Part shown: positions 12,057 through 25,400 of the stretch, piece by piece
Position numbering within the stretch: the first letter of the stretch is position 1
Layout of the letters: every line of letters begins with the position of its first letter
NCBI GenBank assembly: GCA_031772625.1
Contig: CM062808.1
Location: forward strand, 471,259,655 to 471,323,654
DNA from: Pinus tabuliformis
Lineage: Eukaryota; Streptophyta; Pinopsida; Pinales; Pinaceae
DNA length: 64,000 nucleotides
Direction of reading: 5' to 3'
The notes under the pieces: generated by a model
Database searches by the model: none
Seen by the model: only the letters and a program-made list of their open reading frames with translations
What the model was told of the DNA's origin: nothing
Program-made: the position numbers and the translations under genes

Positions 12057-15000
12057 ACTGCTAAGGGGTTTTTCTCAGGCCTGTGGTAGACCCTGTTCAG
12101 TGGAGATCTGCAGGATCGATTCTTGTGGTGAAAAAATATGGCAAGCAGTGGAAAGATAGAAATCGAGAAATTTAATGGTCAAAGTTTTGAGTTGTGGAAA
12201 CTCAAGATGGAGGATATGTTGGTGGATAAAGATCAGTGGATCACGTTATATCCAAGTACTAAACCAAATGGATTGTCCGATGAAGAATGGAGGAAGTTTG
12301 ATTGGAAGGCAAAAAGCACAATACGTTTGTGTGTCTCAAATTCAGTATTGTTGAATGTATCAGGGGAAGCTATGACGAAGGCTTTGTGGGACAAGTTAGG
12401 GAAAAAGTTGTATAACTTGAGGATGAAAATTGGGGACTCGGTGACAGAGCATCTTGACGCATTTAATAATGTGGTAAGCTAGTTATTATCTTCTGATATT
12501 AAAATTTCAGATGAAGGTAAGTGCATTATTTTGTTGTTTTCTCTACCAGATTCGTGGGATAGTTCGGTTATTGCAATAGGTAGCAATGCAACTGCCTTGT
12601 AGTTTGATCAAATAGTCTCATCCTTGCTTACAGAGGAGATGAGACAAAAAAATATGGAGAGATAAAATGGTGATGCCTTATCTATATGAGGACAGTCCCG
12701 ACAAAAATAAGTCCTCAAGTGGGAGATCTAAACCTCCAGGAAAACCTGTAAAGGTGTGCTAGAAATGCGGAAAGGAAGGGCACTACAAAAAGGACTATAA
12801 ATCTAAAGCTTCCTAGAAAGGAAAGGTATCTGGTGATGCTCCTTCTGCAGAGGTGAAAACCATCTCAGATGAAGGTGGGGATGTGTACTTGGCTTCTTAT
12901 TCAAGTACACGTAGATCATGATGCATAGTTGATTGACTAAGGTGCATCATTTCACTTCACTCCCCATATAGAGTGGTTCTGCGAGTATGAGAAATATGAT
13001 GGTGGTGATGTCTTCTTAGGGGATGACAGGAAGGCTAGAATCGTTGATTGCAGAAAAGTAAAGTTGAAGTTGCAAGGTGGAAGGATTAGAACACTTCCTT
13101 GTGTTCTGCATATTCCTGCATTGGCCAAAAATCTAACTTCTGTAAGCAAGTTGGATGATACAGGTGTAAAACCAGTGTTCAAGAAAGATGCCTACAATAT
13201 GGTTCGGGGAGCACTGGTATTGATGTGGGGAGTTTGGATTCGAACTCTGTACAAGCTACAAGGTAGCACCATTATTGATGGGTGCAACATTTTTGTGGTT
13301 CCTGAAAGTGGAGCAGAAAATCTAGTGTTCTCTGGAGAAAAGACCATGCTATGGCATCAAAGGCTTGGACATATTGGAGAGAAGGGAATTCGAATACTTA
13401 ATGGTAAAGGTATGGTAGAAGTTATGACTAATATCTCTCTGGATTTTGATTTCTGTGAAAATTGTGTATATGGGAAGCTAAATCGGGTGAGTTTTCCCTC
13501 TCGTGGTAAGAGGGCGAAATAGATATTAGAGCTTGTGCACGGTGATGTGTTTGGACATGTGAAGGTTCCATCACTGGGTAATTCTGTGTATTACGTATCA
13601 TTTATAGATGACTTCTCAAGGAATACATGGATATATTTCCTCAAGAAGAAATGTGAAGTCTTTGACAAGTTTAAATAATTTAAGGCTCTGGTGGAAAACC
13701 AGACAGAGAAGAAGATAAAGGTGCTGAGGACAGATAACGGTGGAGAGTTTTGCAAGAAGGAATTTGAAGAATTTTGTAAGAGTGTGGTATAGCACGGCAG
13801 AAGAATATTCCATACACACCTAAGCAAAATGGAGTTGTAGAAAGAATGAACAAGACGCTGATAGAAAGGGCAAGAAGCGTGCTCAGTGGTGCCGAGTTAG
13901 GACAGGAATTATGGGCAGAGGCAGTGGAGACTACATGTTACCTAGTCAACAGATCACCTTCATCAACATTGGAGGATAAGACTCCACAAGAGGTATGGAC
14001 TAGTAAGAAACCTTCTCTTTCACATCTGAGGGTATTTGGATGTGATGAATAGGTACATGTTCCAAAGGAGAAAAGAAAAAAGTTGGATAGTAAATCTAAA
14101 ATTGCATCTTTATTGGGTATAAGGAGGGTTTAAAGGGCTATAGGCTTTGGAACCCAGTAACAAGGAAGGTTGTGTACAGCCGAGAAGTGGTGCTCAGAGA
14201 GATGAAATATGTTATTAAACATGAAATCAAACCAAAGGAACCTGAGAAGATAGAGTTTGAGCTTAAGGAGGAAGAATCAGACTCTACAGCGGAAGAGGAA
14301 TAAGAATATGAAGAGCCACAAACTCGCATTGTGAAAATATCAGCTCGAGAAAGAAGGAAGCCAGAAAGGTATAGTCCATATGATTCTATTAAAATTTTGA
14401 TTTATCTATTACTGATGATGATCCCAGAACTGTGAAGGAAGCAACAGATTCAGAGGATGAAAAACCTTCGAAAGAGGCCATGGTTGATGAAATGGCATCT
14501 TTGCACAAAAATGAGGCTTGGGATCTGGTGGAGTTTCCGACTGGAAGGAAACACATTGGAAACAAATGGGTGTTCAAGAAGAAGAGATATACATGAAGCA
14601 ACCTGAAGGCTTTGCGGTGAAAGGTAAGAAAGAACTGGTATGCAAGTTAAAAAGGTCTTTGTATGGGTTAAAACATCCACCAAGGATGTGGTATCAGAAA
14701 TTTGATACATTTATATAAGGACTTGGCTTCACCAGAAGCAAAGAATATCACTACGTGTATTCTAAATTAATTGGTGACCTTGTTATTTATCTGGTCTTGT
14801 ATGTGGATGATATGTTGTTGGTTGGAAATGACAAAGAAATTATCCAGGATTTGAAGACCCAATTGTCCTCCAAATTCGACATGAAAGATCTTGGTGTTGC
14901 AAACTATATTTTGGGCATGGAAATTAAGAGAGATCGGGCAAAGAGGAAGATCTGGTTAAATAAGAGGAGGTATTTCGAGACAATATTGCAGAGGTTTAAT

Positions 15001-15823
15001 ATGTAGGATAATAAACCGTGAAGGTTCCTATTCCTATAGGTGTAAAGTTATCTACTAAACAATGTCACAAGACACAAGAAGAGGAAGAGGACATGTCCCA
15101 TGTTCCATATGCAAGTGCAGTCGGAAGTCTGATGTATGTGATGGTCTATACTAGACCAGACATTGCACATGCAGTGGGAGTATTGAGCAAGTTTATGTCA
15201 AAACCTGGGAAGGAGCATTGGACAACAGTGAAGCGGGTTTTTAGGTATTTGGGTGGCACCAGTGATTATGGTTTGTGCTACCAAGGAAGACCAGGATTAG
15301 ACATAGTTTTGGATATCTGTGGCTTTGTTGATGCAGATTGGGTTGGAGATTTGGATAAGAGAAGATCTACAAGTGGGTATGTGTTTAACCTATTTGGAGG
15401 TGCAGTTAGTTGGATGAGTAAGAGACAATCTATATTGGAACTATCAACTATAAAGGCAGAATACATGGTAGCCACTCATGCAAGTAAGGAAGCAGTTTGG
15501 TTGCAGAGATTGTGTTCAAGTATGGGGTTAGTACAACGAGCTATAAGGATAGACTGTGACAACCAAAGTGAAATTTTCTTGGCAAAGAACCCTGCTTATC
15601 ATTCAAAGACAAAGCACGTTGATGTTCAGTATCACTTTGTGAGGGATATGATAGAAGACAAAAAGGTGTTGCTGGTAAAGGTGGAAACTTTGAAGAATAC
15701 TGCAAATGCATTGACAAAATATGTGAGCTCTAAGAAGTTCTCTTGGTGTAGAGAAACAATGGTCGTAGCAGGGTTGGATAACGACTAATCTCTCCCGTGG
15801 AAAGAAAACAATAAGTGGGAGAA

Positions 15824-16267
15824 TGTTGGGTTGTGTTATATTCTTTCCATGACTAGCCCCAATAGTGAAACCGGGGGGTTAGAGGGGGGCGGATCCCCCC
15901 TTTCGTTGCACCGATGCATAGCGAGGGTGTCACAGGGGCGAACCTACCTATGGTTTTGCGCGTGGTTTCCATACATGGTTTTGGGCGCGATGGTTTTCGG
16001 TCCATGGTATTTTGTAGATCCATTCAAGGGAACTATGATTACATTCTAATCTAGGGTTAATTAATTGGGATTTATGGATGCTTCAACATGTATATATATG
16101 TATTGTAACATTGAAAGGAACATAATGAAAAATCAATCTGGTAGTCCCAGTTTTAGGATCTAGGGGAAAATATCTGTGTATATTTGTTTTATGTGTTATG
16201 CTCTCGCAATTGTTTATTTTCTGTTTTAGAATTCATATGCAGGTAATGTACAGGGTTAAAACCTAAA
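15824..16267 (+). repeat. 3' LTR of Copia copy 1
   Basis: It begins TGTTGGGTTGTGTTATATTC after a purine-rich AAGTGGGAGAA tract. It contains a G-run/C-run hairpin near 15870-15902 and ends where the AACAT target repeat starts. Confidence 0.85.
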
Positions 16268-17591
16268 AACATATAGGTATTACACAATATACAATGCACA
16301 AATCCTAGAACTTAGCCAATTAGAACAACTTGAGTTATAGTTATGTATAGAACCTCAGCCTATTCAATGCCTCATCTGCATGTCGTTGTAAGACTCCTCT
16401 AACTACAAGTGTCAAGCTCCTCTACTACAATCTATGACCAAACTAGCACCTCCATACAAAATTGTTGTTCTCTATTTAACCTCAAGTTTTTGTGTAGTGG
16501 AAACCCTAGATTTGGCCCAAATACCAAATTTCTTGTCCACCCTACCAAACTCCAAAATTTGTTCAAAGTCGGCCAACTTACGATATCACATTATCTCATA
16601 ATGTGATCTCACTCTATGATAGCCACATGCATTCCCTCTCCATGATACCACACGTCCCAACACCATCACACAAGGTCACCAAAACAACTATAATAAAACC
16701 CTGCCTAACATGCCCCTAGGTGAGGCCTTACTCCAAGTCGCTCGTCATTGCATGACTCATCTCAACTCAAATTGGCTCAATCAAATAACCAAATTTTGGT
16801 TCTACCACCAAAATCATCGATTTTCGACTCCTAGGATTAGAATCGCCAAAATTTGGCTCTTGTGACTAGAATCACCAAATTTCGGTTCCACCACCAAAAT
16901 CACCAAATTTCAGCGCCTATGACCAAAATCACCAAATTTTAGTCGTGCGACCATAATCACCAAATTTTAGTTCGTGTGGCCTGCCTTCACCGCAAAACCA
17001 CCTAAGTCACCATACTATGTTGTATTCTGTTGTCCAAACCAAACTTCCTTGTCTCCTCCAATCCAACTTGCCAAATTATATATACATGATGGATGGGGTA
17101 ATATGAACCATCGTCTTGGTTTTCCTCCCACAACCCTTGGGCTACCCACGTCTATTCGATTCCCTAAGAAAACTCAACATATATAACTCTACAACCACAA
17201 CACACCTCGATTGACCCCTATGTGCATTTGAGCCAACATTGTGTATCACTTGGCACCCAAGTGTGCCTGAGATAACCATTGGGTGTGTCACCTACTACTC
17301 TCATATGCTCGAGTCAACATAAAAAACAAGTGTGGTGTCCAACACTCAAATGTGCCCAAACTAATCAGTGGGTGTGTCACCCAACACTCCTACATGCTTG
17401 AGCCAACATAATTCTAAGTCCATGAAGTGGTGCATCATGGCACATGACTGAGCAAACAACCTAAATATTATGTGTTTCACTCAACCAACCATGTCTCATA
17501 AACACATGCCAAATATAAGACACGTGATGTAAAACATCCATATAACATGTAACCGCACCACATCACCGATAACTTGATAAATGGCATGACA

Positions 17592-17812
17592 TGTCCCTTC
17601 CCATAATTTCTAAGTGGGATAACCATCACATTGCCCTCCACCTATCACATCCCACCTCACTCCCATATCTAAATTCCCCATATCTGAGAATTCACTTTGA
17701 AAACTTTATTTTTATCATTAATTTTAGTTTCAGACACATAATTTTACCAAATATCTTCCCTCCTCATCTGCTAGCAAGGAAATTTTATTTTGCCAAACAT
17801 TACATCATACTT
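17592..17812. other. No gene recognised
   Basis: AT-rich flank just outside the long LTR element. Nothing coding is seen. Confidence 0.4.
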
Positions 17813-18068
17813 TTAATTATTCTCAAGTTAAAATATTACTCCACATGTAAATGGATTTTCTCTTTTCTAAAATATTATTGTATTTAATATTTTATATTAT
17901 TATTTAGATACATTTACAAAATATTATCATCATTTACCATTTAATTATTCTCAAGTTAAAATATTACTCAGATGTAAATGGATTTTCTATTTTCTAAAAT
18001 ATTGTTGTATTTAATATTTTATATTATTATTTAGATACATTTACAAATATTATCATCATTTACCATTT
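17813..18068. repeat. Tandem duplication, 128-bp unit, two copies
   Basis: The block starting TTAATTATTCTCAAG at 17813 recurs at 17941 with only a few differences, and both copies end near ATCATCATTTACCATTTA. The unit is AT-rich and non-coding. Confidence 0.85.
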
Positions 18069-18780
18069 ACGTGGTTCTTTAATTTTAACTTAACCTTTAT
18101 CACTTTATTCAACTTTAGGATATAGTTGTGTCTAAACTTACTGTAGTGTCTAATAAACTATAAAGTGGATTCTCCTTTTACCAGAATGACATTATGCTTT
18201 CAGCTATTCTCTCCTTTTTCCAAAATGGCATTTGCGATTAGATGGGAGTGCGAGGTATTTTGAAAATGAAAGTTGTCTTATTTTCTTCATCTTGTTTTTA
18301 GTTTGTCTCAAGAATCTATTTTTATTTACTCTAGCAACTATTTATCATAACAATAATTTGGTGCACATAATTCGATTTTGACTCTCAAAGATATGTTGAA
18401 AAAAAAATGGACATCATATTCAAGGCCTTTGAGCACACTATAATTGATGGCTTCACTAAACCCATCGACAAGTCATCATGCTTGATCATGAATTATTAAA
18501 TCCGTGGTATATCAAACTCATTTTTCAAAGAATCTTTGAATATTGATTAAATAACAAGAATGAAAGTAGTGAAAGTAGAGTTTTATATTATTTTGTATCA
18601 AAAATATTTATTTAATTAAATATGATAAGAAAAAATAAGAAGATAATAGTTGTAATGTAATATAGTTTCGATTTTTAATTGATTAAGATTGTGTCTAATT
18701 GTGTTGGGTTCATATTTTTTCGTTATACACGAATGCTCACATTTCTGCAATTTGTCGTTATTTCCACCTCTACACATTTG
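18069..18780. other. No gene recognised
   Basis: AT-rich DNA without motifs; all frames are short. Confidence 0.4.
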
Positions 18781-20052
18781 TACCTTGCACAATGAAAGCC
18801 ACCTTCTCATAGCTTCAGTCACACTTCTAAACTCCACATAATTATCATAGTGAGCAAAATGAAAGCTTTTTGCAAGGTCCACATTTTGTCATTATTCGAG
18901 AACACTCCATTTCCATAATCATTTCCACAATCTATCACCTGTTTTGGTAGTTATTTATATGTTGACACAATTAAGGCAATGTGGATGCTTTGTTTCCATC
19001 ATCATTTCTACGTTCTAACTCTATTTCCGCCTCTGCACATTTCACAAGAATATTAATATTTGCATATTATCTCCCTCCATTCTCTTCATGTGTATCTCCA
19101 CACTCCACACAATGCATCAATCTATATTTTATTGTTAATTTGTGTTCTATGCACCACTGCGCCTCCGCACTTTTGCATTTACCAATACACAGTGTATCAA
19201 AACTAAGGTGGAGTATATTGGAGGATGGTCGTCATATTAGTATGTGAGATGTTTGTCACATTAGCTTGAAATTGCAAATAGTAGTTTTTCGTTGATACAT
19301 TTTGCGGAGTGTAGAGAAAGCTTTCTTCCTCCACACTTCTGCACTCCACACAATGTATAAACATTAACAGTTTTTCGGGGTATGATCTCAAATTAGAAGT
19401 TTATTCCTTGATCACAGAGAATGAAAACACCTCAACACTATGTGCATTCGATAATAAAAATTGAAAACATAATTTTAAACCTATCATGTTTCTCTTTTAT
19501 TGAATTTTGTATCACTTTCTTAGGATATCAATTGCTTTTGATTTAGAAAAAGGTTTTTTCTATTCATTTTGTATAAAGTTTTACTAATGCAGAGTGAGGA
19601 GGTGTGAAGAAGTGTGATTTGTAATACAAATGCTTCCTCCACTCTCCACACAATGTAAATATGAAATAGCTTGAATAGTGATAGACTACATTAAGAAATA
19701 GAACCATAATAATATATTTGATATAATTAAATTCGATCAAGAACAAGTGATCAATAAGTAAAATTTAGAAAAAAGTGAATAAAATTAAATTATAGTTAAA
19801 GTGCCAAATCAATCCCATTAGTATTGCAACCAAACAAAAATTTATCATGATTATAAAAAGAAAATCTGGTACTAATTACATCAAGAAATATTTGCCCACA
19901 AATTTTGAACCAACCAAAAATGGTTCGTCATAACAAGATGAAAAATCAGATCATGACAGAGATGAAGAGGCTTTCATTGTGTGCAAGTGTTGAAATGGTT
20001 ATATGTGTAATAGTTCTTACTCCACACCCCATATAATGAAAGCCTACACACA
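18781..20052. repeat. Cluster of short imperfect palindromes sharing CACTCCACACAATG ends
   Basis: At least three 60-75 bp foldbacks are visible: about 19298-19352, 19588-19653 and 19977-20043. Each has a left arm like CATT(G/T)TGYGGAGTG and a right arm like CACTCCACACAATG. Related single arms lie near 18790 (TGCACAATGAAAGCC) and 19095 (CTCCACACTCCACACAATG). Between them is AT-rich DNA with no gene. They may be very short MITE-like copies or local re-duplications. Confidence 0.5.
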
Positions 20053-20261
20053 ATTAAAAATTACACTGAATGAAGTCAAGATATGGAATGACATGGGACT
20101 TGAAAAATAGATCACTCCTTGTTACAGGTTGCTCTCCATGCTATTATATAACCATTAGAAACCATCGACTCTGAATTGATCCACAGAGATTAAGATTCTA
20201 ATTGCGAGTATCTTTCATGGCAATGAGTAGAAAGCAGAAAAACAACATCCAATATATTAAC

Positions 20262-20480
20262 CTTGTATCATCTGTCACTCCATTGCCCTTTGCACCGAAT
20301 GATTTCACATCAAAGACTAAACTATAATTGTAGTTGTAGAAATTACCATACAAATGTTGTGCTGACTGTGGGGACTTAGTAATTCCTTTAATCAAATATT
20401 TATGTAGGACGGCTTTGGGGTGAATAACTCTTGACCCTTTGCACTCTTTGATGGAATCAAACAAAATTACAATAACCAGT
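20262..20480 (-). pseudogene. Polygalacturonase-like first exon fragment
   Basis: On the minus strand the translation VFDVKSFGAKGNGVTDDT matches the N-terminal first strand of plant polygalacturonases (glycosyl hydrolase family 28). These are secreted pectin-degrading enzymes of the cell wall. The exon ends ACAAG followed by a GTTAAT donor at 20261-20260, the usual place for an intron after the DDT motif. Upstream, a short hydrophobic stretch (VLVIVILF) could be a signal-peptide remnant, but the upstream ATG at about 20516-20518 is in another frame and the hydrophobic frame meets a stop. The catalytic motifs (NTD, DD, GHG, RIK) are encoded in later exons and I found none on the minus strand to the left. 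It is most likely an exon fragment or dead gene. Confidence 0.55.
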
Positions 20481-22227
20481 ACACATGGAAAGGAAAGCGA
20501 TGTTTATAGCAGACATGATTGTTTTTCTATTTAACATAAATGTAGCAAAATGCAAAACCTTCGCTGAAGTCTAGGGTATCAGCTTGGTTGCTACATATAA
20601 AGAGCTAAGAAATAACAAATCACCACTAAAATCTACACGCCTATAGATTTTTCTATCATAAGAATGAGTTCCAAAGAAGAGAGCATGAAAATTATAATAA
20701 AGATGTGCATGCCTTTCAAATTTAAATTGTGGACTATGTTTCCCCACATTAGGAAAACATGTGATCCCCCTTGCTAAAAATATTACTTTTGATTATGTTG
20801 TAAATAGCTAAAAATATTATTTTTGATTATGTTGTAAATGTTTTTTAGACTTGGATGGCATTATAAAAATTTTGGAAGTGAGATTAAGATATTAGAAATG
20901 AATACCATAAATAAGGATTTATAAACTGATAAAATATATATTATTTTAATTAAATGCACAAACACAGCCATCGCCATGCTTCAAAGAAATAACTTCACAG
21001 CTAATGTTGAAAACGCTGCAAAGTGAAGCTCTATGGAGTTGAAGACCTCACCACTTGATTCAACTAACTAAGAGAATTTATGTGATGCTACATGTTTGAA
21101 TCTTACTGGGAAACAATGAAAAAATATCCCAGATCACAATGAGAAGTGGGGCCTGTTGATGGTTGCAGAAATAATTCTTCTCTTGTAGGTTAAAATCCTG
21201 AAAAAAATAGTGGAGAAAAAAATATCTTAACGCAGAGAGAACTTAGGCCTCAATATAGCTATGGGGAAAAATTTACCTAGATGTGTTTATCTCCAGTAGC
21301 TATTGCCTGGAATTTTTTCATGCTCTCATTGACCCCATATATTCGGGGGATACCTTCACAACCCACAATATTCACATCATTAAATGTGAATTACAAGGTG
21401 ACTCACCTCCCATGGTTTTACGTGTCACACATAACTCACCTCCCATGATTTTATGTGGCACACATAATATAACCTAAGTTTCCATAATATAAACCAAGAT
21501 GCTTCAACCAACTCCCATAGCTTTCGTTAGACCTTTCATCTCAATTCTTAACTTGAGAAACTAGGAGAAGGATAAGAACTTAAAAATCCCATCTCCAATC
21601 ATTTGCAAACCTTGCTTGCATTATTTGATTAACGCTATTCCTAGCCTGTTATGGTATAATGTAACATTCTTCCTTCAAACACTCTTGTTCTTCATTGTAT
21701 GGAGTTTTATTTTCACACATCTACCTATTTCTTTGATCTACATGCAACGATTGCTTTGATCTACATGCAACTCATGAAGATTCTTGTTGATATAAATTTT
21801 AAAACTATATTTTCTAATCCATAATTTGTGAAAGTCATGTCATGTTTGTGCAGATTGATGCTGCTTTGTCTTTATCGTATGCACTGCATTGGTTATTTTG
21901 TTGGTTATTGCTTTACTAGATTGCTTTTGTTTATTCTGAATAGCTCTTACTACACATTTTTTATTTACCTTCATCTATCTATATATAGCTCAATTAGATT
22001 GTTGTTTTAGATTTTACAGCTATTTTTGTAGTCCATAATTCGCAAAATACATGTAATGTTTGGGTAGATTGATGTTGTTGTTCCTCTAGTTATTGGTTAT
22101 ATTTTAAGAATATGGGAACTCTATGTAGATTGTGTTTTTTGTTAATATTTTCTGAAGTTTCAGATTGATGAGATTATGGCCACATAGAGCTTGATTTAAG
22201 TGAATGGCAGTTTGTTTATAGCGAATT
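20481..22227. other. No gene recognised; small tandem duplications
   Basis: AT-rich DNA. A 34-bp unit (theme GCTAAAAATATTA) is duplicated in tandem at about 20773-20840. A 35-bp unit (theme AACTCACCTCCCATG) is duplicated near 21400-21465. No coding motif is seen in this 1.7 kb. Confidence 0.45.
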
Positions 22228-22479
22228 TTTATTTATTTATTTATTTATTGAAAAAAATGCCTTCTTTAATATTAAGTAAAGAAAGTACAATTACATAGTT
22301 TTGTTTCAGGATATACATCCAAACTTAACTATAAAAACCCCAAACAGAAAAAGACATAAGGTATGTCTGTTATACTATCATCCATTGTATGTTCATGCAT
22401 TGTTTAATATATGCTTAGTTACAAAAAAAAAGAAATATAGCAAATATATTATAATAATCCTATCTAAAAGGTAGGAATA

Positions 22480-25400
22480 GTGCCAAATTCAAATATGGGA
22501 TCTCGGTTATATGCAACATAATGTATGACTCCAGGGGATGCTGAAATCCCTCTTTTGGAGAGTAAGTCAGCGATGATGTTCTGCTTCCTGTATATATGAT
22601 TAAAATCAATGTGTTAGAATGCTCTTATCAGGATATGAATGCACTTCATCCAATAAGCCATAATGGGAGGTTGGAAACATGACAATCCCTTGATCCAATC
22701 TATGCATCCTTTAGAGTCCCCAAAAATATGTAAGGTGGTAATGTTGAGCTAGCTAGCAGTGAATAGCATCCCCCGTAATGTGATGATTTCCACCCTTTTG
22801 TTGGAATCGGTACCACCCTCCCACCAAAAGTGATAATACTTGCCAGGTTCAGTAGAAATGAGTACACCACATCCACATAGTTCATATTTACAAGCCCCAT
22901 CGAAAAATCCCACTAGATACTCATTCCAGATGTCTTGCAAAATGACCTATCTAGATTTTTTAATATGATTCATGGGTCATGTCTCAGAAAAATTAGACAC
23001 AATCCCCATGACTAAGTATCTAATCGGTTTGTTTGTCTTCAAATATCCTAAGATTCTTGCAACGCCATATGCCCCAAATGATGAAGAAAGGCATTGAACC
23101 AAATACTTGTTGTGACTGAAACCAATGCTTAAAACATGCCAACCGTGAAGTATGCTTCTAATCCTCGACAATCTGAAGCACACTAAGGACTGAAAACCAA
23201 ATTTCTATGGCAATCAAGCAATTCAAAAAGAGATGTTCAACATCTTCATAATTTTTCTTGCACAACATATAGATACTTGGTCCAATGAAACCTCTGCGAG
23301 CTAAATTCTTCCAGGTGAGTACTTTTTCATTCAAGACCAACCATCTAAAAAATTTGAGCTTCAAGGGGAAATTCAATTTCCAAGATTTGTGATACCAGGA
23401 TAGCTCCATAGTAGAATTATTTGGGATGGAAATGAATTTGTAAATGTCGTTGGTCACAATTTGGTTCTTGTGTACTTGTCCAACCCATATCATCTTATCT
23501 ATCTTATCTGAAATAAAAATGCCTACAACCTCAATATGTCTAATATAAAGAGTCCACTCTGTAGCCAAAAGACCAGACAGATCAATGTCTTATGCACAAA
23601 GCCAAGACTGTAAAAATGGAGAGTGAGCATGAAATGCAGCAATACGAGATAAAAAATAAATACCTCTATCATGCACGTGTTGGAGGAGAGGAACATATAG
23701 CATATGTATCCCTTGGAGACCACATACAGTGTCCAGTCCAACCTCGATCCTACTTCCATTACCAACCTCCCACCAAATCCCCGCAAATAGCCAATGCCTT
23801 TGTCTCATCATACTACACTTGATGTATGAGGATCAGAGGGGGATTTTTGCACCACCTTTAATCCAGTCTTCATAGTTCAGATAGTCCAAATATTTACCTA
23901 TGATGATCTGAGACCATATAACCCTACCCGACAGTCCTCTCCACCAACTTTTTCATATGAGAGCCTTATTAAAACATAAAGTATCCAAGATCCCCCACCA
24001 CCCCTAATCAACAACTTTGGTTAAACTAGACAGTCTAGCAAGATGAATCCTGCATGATTGCTCTTTAATGGACCAAAGAAATATAGCCAGTATTGTATCA
24101 ATTTTATGTATGATCTTCATTGGCAGAATATAGAGATGCATCCAATATACAGATAAATATTGAAGTACAAATTTGATAAGAATGAGCCTACCCCCAATGG
24201 AGAGCCACCTGAATGTCCAGTGTTTTAATTTGAGATCAAATTTTTTATGATCCAACTCCACTCAACGATTTTGTAATCATTCAGTTTTATTTGGAAACCC
24301 AAGCATTGAAAGCCAGAGTCCACTTTCTATACAGATATCCCAGATAAGCCACATATCTGATTGATATCACCCCCAGTCACTTGTGAAGAAATCACTTCAT
24401 ATTTATGTGAGTTCTTGATGATGCCCAAAGTAGATCTGAAATAAGATAATAAATGATGAAATTGCAACCATTCAGTGATATAAGACTCCGCACCAAGCAG
24501 GAGATCATCAACAAAAATCAAATGGGTAATACAGATCTGTCTAGTCATTTTGATGCCCATGATCAAGCCTTTGTCCCTAGTGTATGTGATTTTCCTATTG
24601 AGAGTTTCCATAATAAGAATGAACAGTATTGAAGATAAAGCACATCCTTGCCTTAATCCCCAATGTGCTTTGAAAAAAATAGTAGGGAGGCCATTTATAA
24701 TCACTACAAAATTGGTGGAAGATACCTAAGCCAAAATCTAGTTAGCATTGCGGAAATTAAGACCAATTTTATAAAGAATCAGTCTAAGAAATTCCCAATT
24801 AACACTGTCAAAAGCCTTGGTAATGTCAATCTTCATAAGGAAAGCATTATATCTCTTGACATTAATAGTATGTAGTACTTCCTCTGCAATAGTCACCATG
24901 TCTTGAATTTGATGCCCCTCTATGAAACCAAACTGCTCTGGTGATATATGATCTGTTAGAAGTGATTTAAACCTTACAACAATAAGCTTAGAAATCAACT
25001 TATAGACAAAATTGCATAGGGAAATGGGACGAAAATCGAGAAATGAGTCCCTACTCTTCTTTTTGGGTATTAATGCTATGAAATTAGCTTTAATGGCACT
25101 CGAAACACAACCCTTAATTTGGGACTCTTCCATAGCATTCAGAAGGTCCCGTGACATAAGATAAGAAAAAAATGAATGTATAGTTTGACCCCCCAACCGT
25201 TCAGTCCAAGACTTTTTTCCTTAGCACAGACATGGAGAATAGAATGTAATTTTTCAATCGTAATAGGCCTTCCCAAAATGCCATTCTCAGACTCCTGTAG
25301 CATCAAAGGCATATGATTGATAAAGTCCATTTGAACTCTAAAATCAAGTTCTTTTTCAGAAATTAAAAAAAATAATAATAATAATAATAATAAAAAGAGC

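Larger units (their letters stand above)
11732..16267 (+). mobile_element. Ty1/copia element, copy 1 (broken)
   Basis: A Copia element lies inside repeat B. The 5-bp target duplication AACAT is found at 11727-11731 and 16268-16272, and the undisturbed site is readable in repeat A (GATAACAACATATAAG). Parts in order are: an incomplete 5' LTR, gag from about 12138, a zinc-knuckle and protease region near 12.75-13.1 kb, integrase near 13.3-14.1 kb, reverse transcriptase near 14.5-15.0 kb, Copia RNase H near 15.3-15.75 kb, and a 3' LTR. It is a fossil with well over a dozen breaks. It is the most decayed of the three sibling copies in this window. Confidence 0.9.
7725..17591 (-). mobile_element. 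Minus-oriented LTR element with nested Copia insertions (probably non-autonomous)
   Basis: Two long direct repeats (about 7725-9684 and 11448-17591) share text over their whole lengths and both begin TGTCACAACCC on the plus strand. Read on the minus strand, a purine tract (GAGAGGGGGAAGA) sits immediately before the left repeat at 9685-9700. A degenerate initiator-tRNA-like binding stretch (ATTTGTATTAGAGG) follows the right repeat at about 11434-11447. This fits an element with its 5' LTR on the right and its 3' LTR on the left. The internal part is only about 1.76 kb and shows no polyprotein, so it is either non-autonomous or gutted. It is old: the two LTRs differ at many sites and each has been hit by a later element. 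Confidence 0.6.
11448..17591 (-). repeat. Long direct repeat B (probable 5' LTR), split by Copia copy 1
   Basis: The left part is 11448-11731 and the right part is 16268-about 17591; the Copia element lies between them. Joined by position, the parts match repeat A in the same order. The right end is approximate. Between 16790 and 16970 it contains about six units of a 36-38 base minisatellite (theme CCAAAATCACCAAATTT), where repeat A has about three. Confidence 0.65.
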
